Origin: an uncultured Bacilli bacterium
GTDB lineage: Bacteria > Bacillota_I > Bacilli_A > RF39 > UBA660
Direction of reading: 5' to 3'
Assembly: GCA_934168245.1 (NCBI GenBank)
Contig: CAKPMY010000002.1
Location: 1 to 64,000 of the forward strand
DNA length: 64,000 nucleotides
Shown here: positions 58,009 through 64,000 of the stretch, piece by piece
How positions within the stretch are numbered: position 1 is the first letter of the stretch
How the letters are laid out: each line of letters begins with the position of its first letter
Translations under genes and position numbers: made by a program
Notes under the pieces: generated by a model
What the model saw: only the letters and a program-made list of their open reading frames with translations
Database searches by the model: none
Told to the model about the DNA's origin: nothing

Positions 58009-58431
58009 CTAAGCCGTCTTACTATAATTTACAAATTCATCTATACTCTCTTCATCATCTATCTCTAAAGATCTAACTATACTCTCTCCATTTTTTACAT
58101 ATACAAGTGCCGGTATTATTAAATCTTTCTCACTAACACCAACTCTTTTAAGTAAAGTTTCTTTTCCTACTGCCTTATCCAAATCATACTCTAAATAATA
58201 AACATCTAAACTATCTAACTTACTTCTAATCATCTTACATTTACTACAATCACTACTCTTATAAATTAAAACAGTAAATGTCTTCTTATTACTATATGCC
58301 TCTAATACTGAAGATTTATTAGCCTTATACTGTCTAATAAAAAGTAACAAAAAAGGAATTGTTATAATTAAAGCCACTAAAACTCCTAATAAAAACTTAT
58401 TACGTAATTCTATAAACTCTTCATTTCTCAT
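58009..58431 (-). CDS. Membrane-anchored thioredoxin-like protein
   Basis: A 140-residue protein with an N-terminal membrane helix (about residues 14-33) and an outer thioredoxin-like domain: FTVLIYKSSDCSKCKMIRSK contains C-S-K-C, followed by YYLEYDLDKAVG and IPALVYVKNGES, the cis-Pro strand. It may act as an extracytoplasmic thiol oxidoreductase. It has no obvious redox partner beside it. It lies between ileS and the SDR gene, after the ileS terminator. Confidence 0.8.
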   Translation of the reverse strand: MRNEEFIELRNKFLLGVLVALIITIPFLLLFIRQYKANKSSVLEAYSNKKTFTVLIYKSSDCSKCKMIRSKLDSLDVYYLEYDLDKAVGKETLLKRVGVSEKDLIIPALVYVKNGESIVRSLEIDDEESIDEFVNYSKTA

Positions 58432-58484
58432 AATCCAACACCCTTTCTCATACTAATTTTACTATAATTAACTTTTATCTACAA

Positions 58485-58520
58485 GGAAAAAGAGTTTAAT
58501 TTTTAACTCTTAAACTCTTT
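58485..58520 (-). terminator. Terminator after ileS
   Basis: The stem AAAGAGTTTAA/TTAAACTCTTT and TTCC tail on the minus strand, overlapping the last codons of ileS. Confidence 0.75.
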
Positions 58521-61500
58521 CTACTCTTATTGCAACTTTCTCATCATTTAATTCATAACTATCTGTTAAACTAACATCTTTAATTAATTCATCTCCTAAT
58601 ACTTCACCCATTACATAATCTTTATACATATTAAGCATCTCATCAACAGCCTCTGTACCATTATAATATACTTTAATATGATCTGTAATTACAAAGTCTG
58701 CTTCTTTTCTTAAACTTTGTACTTTACGTACAAATTCACGAGCAAGTCCTTCTAAGATTAATTCTTCTGTAAGTTCAGTATCAAGTACAATACATGTACG
58801 ACTATTACTACTAGAAGTATATCCTTCTTTTTGTTTTAATGAAATTAATACCATATCACTAGTAATATTAAAGTCTTCTCCTGCTAACTTAACAGTAAGA
58901 CCATTTTCATTAATTTCAGCAATCTCTTTACTTGTAAGTTTACTAAGTACTTCTTGTAATTCTTTTACTTTTGGTCCTAATGTCTTACCAAGTACTTTAA
59001 AGTTAGGTTTAACTATATACTCTAAGTAATCAGTCATATCTTCTTTAAATACTACTTCTTTTACATTTAACTCTTCTTGAATTACTGGTAATAAATCTCC
59101 TATAATCATTTGATCACTCTTTGGTAAGATCAAACTCTTAATTGGTTGACGTACTTTTATATTAACTTCTTCTCTAGCAAATCTACCTAATGAACAAATA
59201 TCTCTTACTAAGTCCATTCTCTCTTCTATTGTACTATTAATTAAATCTGTATTTTCTACTGGGAAATCTTCTAAATGTACTGACTTTTTACCAGTTAATT
59301 TTTGATAAATTTCTTCTGTAATGAATGGAGTCATTGGTGCACATAATTTACATAATGCTAGTAATACTTCATATGTAGTTAAATATACACTCTTCTTAGA
59401 CTCTGTCAACTCACTATCCCAGAAACGTCTACGATTTCCTCTAATATACCAGTTAGATAAATCATCATTTAAGAATGGAACAATCGCTTTAGCAGCCTTA
59501 TTTAAGTCATATTCTTGATATGCTTCATTTACTTTCTTAATTAAATTGTTAAGTTTAGAAAGTAACCATTTATCCATTAAATCTCTATCTTTAACTGGAA
59601 TATCATATTCTCTTGGATCAATATTATCTGCATTAGCATACATTTCAAAGAATGAGTATGCATTTTTTAATGTTGAAATATATTTTGAATAAATTTCTTT
59701 TAAGCCATCTTCATCAAACTTTAATGGTGTCCATACTGGAGAAGCATATAACATATAAAATCTTACTGTATCTGCTCCATTTTTCTCCATAGTTTCAAAT
59801 GGACTAATCGCATTTCCTTTAGACTTATGCATCTTTTGTCCATATTTATCTAATAATAAATCGTTTACTAATACATTTTTATAAGGACTAACTCCTGTAA
59901 CAAATACTGAAACTACTAGTAATGAATAGAACCATCCTCTAGTCTGATCAATTCCTTCACTAATGAAGTCTGCTGGGAATTGTTCTTCCCATAATTTTTT
60001 ATTTTCAAATGGATAATGATATTGTGCAAAAGGCATTGCTCCTGAATCAAACCAACAATCGATAACATCTTTAACACGACTCATAGTCTTTCCACATTTA
60101 GGACATTTAATATGAATATCATCTACATATGGTCTATGTAATTCAATATCTTCTCCTACTTCTTCTATTGCTTTTTCTCTTAGTTCTTTTCTAGAACCAA
60201 TCATAATATCATGTCCACAACTACATCTCCATAAAGGAATTGGTGTACCCCAATATCTATTACGAGAAATAGCCCAATCATTCATATCTTCTAGCCAGTT
60301 ACCAAATCTTTTTTCACCAACAAATTCTGGATGCCAATGAACTTTTTTATTTTCAGCAATAATCTCTTGTTTCTTAGCTGTTGTTTTAATATATAATGAT
60401 GGTTTTGAATAATAAACTAACGGAGTTTTACATCTCCAACAATGTGGATAATTATGTAACATCTTTTGTTTTTTGAATAGTTTATCTTCACTTGCTAGAT
60501 ATTTAATGATTTCAAGTTCTAGTTCTGGATCAACAACTAATCTGCCTTTCCAAGGACCTTCTGTATAGCAACCATCTTCTCCTACTGGATTTAATAATGG
60601 TAATTCATATCTTAATCCTACTTCATAGTCATCTTGTCCAAAGGCTGGAGCCATATGTACGATACCAGTACCATCTTCCATAGTTACATAAGTATCACAT
60701 GTAACAAAGAAAGCCTTTTTATCTACTTTTAAGAATGGTAATAATTGTTCATACTCTAAATACTCTAAATCACTACCTTTATATTCTTCAACTACTTCAT
60801 ATCCTTCTCCTAATACTTTATCTGCTAAAGGTTTAGCAATAATAAAGTTATATCCCTTAGATAAACATTTAACATAAGTCTCATTAGGATTAACACATAA
60901 AGCCACATTAGCCATTAAAGTCCAAGGTGTTGTAGTCCAAACTAAGAAATAAGTATTCTCTTGACTCTTTAATTTAAAAGGAACATATACTGAATTAACT
61001 GTAATTTCTTTATATCCTTGAGCAACTTCATGTGTCGCAAGTCCTGTTCCACATCTAGGACACCAAGGTACAATCTTTAATCCATCATAGATATAACCTT
61101 CATCAAATATTTTCTTTAAAATCCACCATTCAGTCTCAATATAATTATTATCATATGTAACATAAGGATGTTTTAAATCAATGAATTGTCCCATTTCTCT
61201 AGTAAATTTAGAAAATGCTTTTTCATTAGTCCAAACACTCTCTCTACATTTTTGGTTAAATTCTTTAATACCATACTTTTCAATATCACTCTTATCATGG
61301 AATCCTAATTCTTTTTCTACTTGAACTTCTACTGGTAATCCATGAGTATCCCAACCTACTTTTCTAACAACACGATATCCTTGCATTGTCTTATATTTAC
61401 AAATTGTATCTTTTAATAATTTAGCCATCATATGATGAATTCCAGGCATACCATTCGCTGTTGCTGGTCCATCATAGAAAACAAAGTTTTCATGACCCTT

Positions 61501-61605
61501 ACGATTTTTAATAGTTTTTTCTAATATATCCATCTTTTCCCATTCTTCAGAGATCTTAGTCTCAACAGAATTGATAGATCCTTGTTCTAACTTTTTAAAT
61601 TTCAT
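58510..61605 (-). CDS. ileS: Isoleucyl-tRNA synthetase, type 2, GXHH motif
   Basis: A 1031-residue class I IleRS. The N-terminal motif is NGMPGIHHMMAKLLKD, where the HIGH box reads G-I-H-H (residues 55-58). The editing domain is full (LVWTTTPWTLMANVALCVNP, GTGIVHMAPAFGQDDYEVG). The second signature is GQKMHKSKGNAISPF (KMHKS). The anticodon domain and tail are complete. Two Cys pairs (CPRCG, CPKCG) suggest zinc sites. The length and GXHH arrangement fit IleRS2 enzymes, which resist mupirocin. It shares an isoleucine T-box with the exchanger gene upstream (12-base gap). Confidence 0.96.
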   Translation of the reverse strand: MKFKKLEQGSINSVETKISEEWEKMDILEKTIKNRKGHENFVFYDGPATANGMPGIHHMMAKLLKDTICKYKTMQGYRVVRKVGWDTHGLPVEVQVEKELGFHDKSDIEKYGIKEFNQKCRESVWTNEKAFSKFTREMGQFIDLKHPYVTYDNNYIETEWWILKKIFDEGYIYDGLKIVPWCPRCGTGLATHEVAQGYKEITVNSVYVPFKLKSQENTYFLVWTTTPWTLMANVALCVNPNETYVKCLSKGYNFIIAKPLADKVLGEGYEVVEEYKGSDLEYLEYEQLLPFLKVDKKAFFVTCDTYVTMEDGTGIVHMAPAFGQDDYEVGLRYELPLLNPVGEDGCYTEGPWKGRLVVDPELELEIIKYLASEDKLFKKQKMLHNYPHCWRCKTPLVYYSKPSLYIKTTAKKQEIIAENKKVHWHPEFVGEKRFGNWLEDMNDWAISRNRYWGTPIPLWRCSCGHDIMIGSRKELREKAIEEVGEDIELHRPYVDDIHIKCPKCGKTMSRVKDVIDCWFDSGAMPFAQYHYPFENKKLWEEQFPADFISEGIDQTRGWFYSLLVVSVFVTGVSPYKNVLVNDLLLDKYGQKMHKSKGNAISPFETMEKNGADTVRFYMLYASPVWTPLKFDEDGLKEIYSKYISTLKNAYSFFEMYANADNIDPREYDIPVKDRDLMDKWLLSKLNNLIKKVNEAYQEYDLNKAAKAIVPFLNDDLSNWYIRGNRRRFWDSELTESKKSVYLTTYEVLLALCKLCAPMTPFITEEIYQKLTGKKSVHLEDFPVENTDLINSTIEERMDLVRDICSLGRFAREEVNIKVRQPIKSLILPKSDQMIIGDLLPVIQEELNVKEVVFKEDMTDYLEYIVKPNFKVLGKTLGPKVKELQEVLSKLTSKEIAEINENGLTVKLAGEDFNITSDMVLISLKQKEGYTSSSNSRTCIVLDTELTEELILEGLAREFVRKVQSLRKEADFVITDHIKVYYNGTEAVDEMLNMYKDYVMGEVLGDELIKDVSLTDSYELNDEKVAIRVERV

Positions 61606-61617
61606 AAATTATTCCTC

Positions 61618-62577
61618 CTATCCTAAAATAACATAACTATAATAAATTACAAATATTACTAAAAATGCTATTCCTTCACTTTTCTTAATTTTATAATCAT
61701 TTCTTGAAAATATAAATAGTAATAAAGCCGTACCAATCATTACTATTAAATCAATATAACTAAAAGCAATCTTACTAATTCCTCCTAGTATCGCAACAGG
61801 TAATCCTATAACTATTCCTATATTAAATATATTACTACCTACTACATTACCTATCGCTATATCATATTCACCTTTCTTAGTAGCCATAACTGAAGTAACT
61901 AACTCTGGTAAACTTGTACCAAGTGCAATAATTGTTAAACTAATTATTCTCTCACTTATCCCAATTTCTTTAGCTAAAACACTTGCTGAATCAACTACAA
62001 AGTTACTTCCTACTATAATCATAACTAATCCAAGTACTGTAAATAGTATAGATTTAGATAATTTCCAAACTTCTTCATCCTTTTCATCTTCTACTTTATT
62101 TCTCATTAATGTAATTAAATAATAAATAAACACTAAGAAGCAAAGTATTAAGACAATTCCATCTCCTCTTGTAAAATTATTTACCATCTTCTTATCAAAT
62201 ATATTATCTAAAAGAAGTACCGCAAATAATGTTGTTATAAGTAAGGTTATTGGTAATTCTTTTTTTACTGTATTATTTTTAACTACTAAAGGATGTATCA
62301 CTGCCGCCACTCCCAGTATTAAAAGTATATTTAAAATATTACTTCCTATAACATTACCAAGTACTATATCAAATGATCCTGAAAGTAAACCTTTAACACT
62401 AACGGCAAATTCCGGTGTACTTGTTCCAAATGCTACTATTGTAAGTCCAATTAACATCTTAGATACTTTAAAGTTTCTGGCTACATTACTAACACCATCT
62501 ACAAATATATCGGCACCTTTTATTAGTACTATAAATCCAACTACTAATAAAATAATGTTAATAATTATATAAACCAC
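61618..62577 (-). CDS. Sodium/calcium exchanger (CaCA family)
   Basis: A 319-residue exchanger with about ten membrane helices and the two alpha repeats: LIGLTIVAFGTSTPEFAVSV and LGNVIGSNILNILLILG in the first half; ISLTIIALGTSLPELVTSV and IGNVVGSNIFNIGIVIGLP in the second. These bind Na+ and Ca2+. A cytoplasmic charged loop (EDEKDEEVWK) separates the halves. It resembles YrbG. It lies directly after the isoleucine T-box and 12 bases before ileS, so it should be induced by uncharged tRNA-Ile, an unusual partner. Confidence 0.93.
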   Translation of the reverse strand: MVYIIINIILLVVGFIVLIKGADIFVDGVSNVARNFKVSKMLIGLTIVAFGTSTPEFAVSVKGLLSGSFDIVLGNVIGSNILNILLILGVAAVIHPLVVKNNTVKKELPITLLITTLFAVLLLDNIFDKKMVNNFTRGDGIVLILCFLVFIYYLITLMRNKVEDEKDEEVWKLSKSILFTVLGLVMIIVGSNFVVDSASVLAKEIGISERIISLTIIALGTSLPELVTSVMATKKGEYDIAIGNVVGSNIFNIGIVIGLPVAILGGISKIAFSYIDLIVMIGTALLLFIFSRNDYKIKKSEGIAFLVIFVIYYSYVILG

Positions 62578-62599
62578 ATCCTTTCACAAATAAATAAAA

Positions 62600-62835
62600 A
62601 CGACCAATCCATCCATAAGGACGAATTAGTCGTGGTACCACCTTAATTTATAAGTTTAAAATAAAAAACTTATCTTATCTACTATAACGCGTCACCGTAT
62701 TTATCTTATCCATAAATCACAACTTGAAAGTGATCTTAATATTAACTTCAAACTCATTTCCACCTAACCATGAGCTCTCTAAATATCCATTAATATTACG
62801 TCTTTCGCACTTGCTTTCCAAATTAATATAGCATA
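62600..62835 (-). promoter_or_regulatory. T-box leader (isoleucine)
   Basis: On the minus strand: GAGAGCTCATGGTT (stem I start), an ATC specifier in AAGATCACTTTC, the conserved AAGGTGGTACCACGAC, and a terminator hairpin CGACTAATTCGTCC/GGATGGATTGGTCG with TTTTT. A TATATT -10 with TG lies just upstream (about 62830). It controls the exchanger gene and ileS. Confidence 0.9.
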
Positions 62836-62856
62836 ATCTTTTACTTTTTACAAGTC

Positions 62857-63720
62857 CTATTTTTTGATAAGTCTCTTTATACATACTCCATCTTTTCTTC
62901 TTCCAACTATCTTCATATCATATTTTTCAGCCATTCTAAAAACGTCATCTCTTAAAAAGTCATTATCTTCACTTTGTTGAAATAATTTCCAAACTTTATG
63001 ACAAACATCTGGATCATCTAAATTAATCTCTTTAAAAAGTGAATCTAGTGTAACTCTCATCCCAGTAAATGGATTAGTACACCCTATTTTTTCTAAATTA
63101 ACATTAAAAGCCGAAACAAAATATAAAAAGATTGAACTTTTCTTATCTAAATTCTTATTAAATAAGTCTCCTGTTCTATACTTTGGTGTATAGTACTGTA
63201 TCTGATTTCCTAATGCTCCAGACATTACATAAGACTGATGTTTTCCTACTTGTAAGCCATCATAATCTATAAATTGAACTCTTCCATTCTCATCTATAAA
63301 TATATTATCACAAGTACACAAATCTGGAAAAATTACATCTTCTGCTCTTACTAACACATTCTCTATACTATTATGTCTTTTAGCATAAGCCCATAAATCT
63401 TCTCTATCCCTAAAACTCAAATCATTATCGATTTTATTATAATTAACACCTCTAGCACAAGGCATCATATATCCAACAAAAGTATTATTTTTATAAGCCG
63501 CTGCTGTTGGAATTAAAATTTCTTTCGCATTAGGCATTCTTTTAGCATCTAAAATTTTAAGTTCTAAGTCAACACCAATCTCTTTAAATATACGTAAAAC
63601 TGCTGGATCAAATACTTTTAAAATACTCCCATCTTTAAGTCTATAAACTCTAGCAAACTCCCCATTAGAAATAACCATTGATTTACTTAAAGTACTATCC
63701 GTAATAATTCTCTTATTCAT
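62857..63720 (-). CDS. Protein kinase-fold protein
   Basis: A 287-residue protein with a kinase-like core. ISNGEFARVYRLKDGSILKV holds a glycine-poor nucleotide loop and the Lys, FVGYMMPCARGVNY is the hinge, and PDLCTCDNIFIDENGRVQFI then DYDGLQVG replace the HRD-x-x-x-x-N and DFG boxes (Asn and the second Asp are kept). A normal HRD Asp is not evident, so the activity is uncertain; it may phosphorylate a small molecule or be a pseudokinase. It has its own promoter at 63747-63774. Confidence 0.7.
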   Translation of the reverse strand: MNKRIITDSTLSKSMVISNGEFARVYRLKDGSILKVFDPAVLRIFKEIGVDLELKILDAKRMPNAKEILIPTAAAYKNNTFVGYMMPCARGVNYNKIDNDLSFRDREDLWAYAKRHNSIENVLVRAEDVIFPDLCTCDNIFIDENGRVQFIDYDGLQVGKHQSYVMSGALGNQIQYYTPKYRTGDLFNKNLDKKSSIFLYFVSAFNVNLEKIGCTNPFTGMRVTLDSLFKEINLDDPDVCHKVWKLFQQSEDNDFLRDDVFRMAEKYDMKIVGRRKDGVCIKRLIKK

Positions 63721-63746
63721 AGTCTAACTCCTCCAACGTGTTTCAT

Positions 63747-63774
63747 ATTATACCACAACTCCTAATTTTTTCAA
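63747..63774 (-). promoter_or_regulatory. Promoter of the kinase-fold gene
   Basis: TTGAAA, 16 nt, TATAAT, with TG one base upstream (extended -10), about 27 nt before the ATG. Confidence 0.75.
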
Positions 63775-63788
63775 ACTAAATGTAAATC

Positions 63789-63816
63789 AATCAAAAAAGT
63801 CATCACTCTGATGACT
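63789..63816 (-). terminator. Terminator of the rtcB-like gene
   Basis: The minus-strand stem AAGTCATCA/TGATGACTT with a TTTTTTGA tail. Confidence 0.85.
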
Positions 63817-63849
63817 TAAATTATCTATATCTATATCTATATATACTTA

Positions 63850-64000
63850 TTACTTCTTCCAGCTTGGTACTGCTTCTACGGCCTTAAAGTTATATACTGG
63901 TTTAATTATTTTTATAACTTCTACTGTTGGAATAATATGTTCTAATATTTCTTCAATAGACTTATAGGCAAAAGGTGCTTCATCTTTAGTCTCTTCTGTT
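63850..64000 (-). CDS. RtcB-like RNA ligase, C-terminal fragment
   Basis: An open frame enters from the right edge and stops at TAA (63850-63852). The visible 49 residues (EAPFAYKSIEEILEHIIPTV and VIKIIKPVYNFKAVE) match the C-terminal end of RtcB, where A-Y-K-x-I-x-E-V leads to a final V-x-P-x-x-x-x-K segment. RtcB joins RNA ends with 2',3'-cyclic phosphate or 3'-phosphate using GTP. Only the tail is in the window, so the catalytic His and Cys cannot be checked. Confidence 0.7.
   Translation of the reverse strand, partial: TEETKDEAPFAYKSIEEILEHIIPTVEVIKIIKPVYNFKAVEAVPSWKK

Noticed and set aside
63818..63848. ATATCT-type short repeats near the rtcB-like gene end
   Set aside because: A low-complexity AT run after the terminator; no signal beyond base composition.
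1..64000. UGA read as Trp (mollicute code)
   Set aside because: TGG is used for Trp and genes such as yqzL end properly at TGA.
1..64000. CRISPR arrays or insertion sequences
   Set aside because: No regularly spaced repeats with unique spacers and no transposase; the tandem repeats seen are coding or short hexamers.

Overview
The window is about 28% G+C. Nearly every gene lies on the minus strand and uses the standard code: TGG for Trp, and TGA, TAA and TAG all as stops. Gene content and order point to a Bacillota (Bacilli-type) chromosome: infC-rpmI-rplT then rpsB-tsf; rimM-trmD with rplS-lepB nearby; and rpsU-yqeY-yqfC-yqfD-ybeY-dgkA-cdd-era-yqzL-recO-glyS, which is nearly the Bacillus subtilis order. 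Sporulation genes are scattered through it (sspI, yqfC, yqfD, gerM, gerE, spoIIIAH), so this looks like a divergent, AT-rich, endospore-forming lineage, perhaps an uncultured gut bacterium. The lineage is inference; the gene content is seen.

Layout, left to right. 1-0.5 kb: the broken end of a large serine recombinase and a 45-residue Cys-containing peptide gene. 0.5-8.3 kb: HD hydrolase, radical SAM protein, M18 aminopeptidase, a serpin-like membrane protein, and two mTERF-like repeat proteins, one with 17 copies of a 26-residue repeat. 8.3-18.7 kb: small enzymes in overlapping pairs (metallopeptidase, S41 protease, acetyltransferases, HD, nucleoside phosphorylase, glycosyltransferase, CYTH, methyltransferase, Tag, DHH phosphoesterase). 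18.8-25.4 kb: lepB, rplS, trmD, rimM, rRNA methyltransferase, frr, and a divergent sspI. 25.6-28.5 kb: two paralogous membrane-anchored proteins and a lipoprotein. 28.5-32.1 kb: tsf, rpsB, rplT, rpmI, infC behind a consensus promoter and an attenuator. 32.2-42.5 kb: laccase-domain protein, transglutaminase, T-box-controlled glyS, then the recO-to-rpsU block.

42.5-45.6 kb holds the strongest candidate for an undescribed system: a C39 peptidase-ABC exporter, an accessory membrane protein, two double-glycine peptides with GxxxG motifs and a small membrane protein, all overlapping and preceded by a structured leader with its own promoter and terminator. A tRNA-Arg separates it from four tandem pentapeptide-like beta-helix paralogues (46-51 kb). 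51.1-55.3 kb holds gerM, gerE, spoIIIAH and a large pseudopilin-like protein. 55.4-64 kb holds a DUF5684-like protein, a PLP lyase, an SDR, a thioredoxin-like protein, a T-box operon of a Na+/Ca2+ exchanger and ileS, a kinase-fold protein, and the end of an rtcB-like gene.

Three recurring regulatory patterns stand out. Several terminators run straight into an extended -10 promoter (TGTTATAAT) for the next gene. Four genes (the 45-residue peptide, yqfC, gerM, gerE) share CATAyAmT, then exactly 5 nt, then AGGTGA, as expected for mother-cell sigma factor promoters. Both T-boxes control an extra gene placed ahead of the synthetase.
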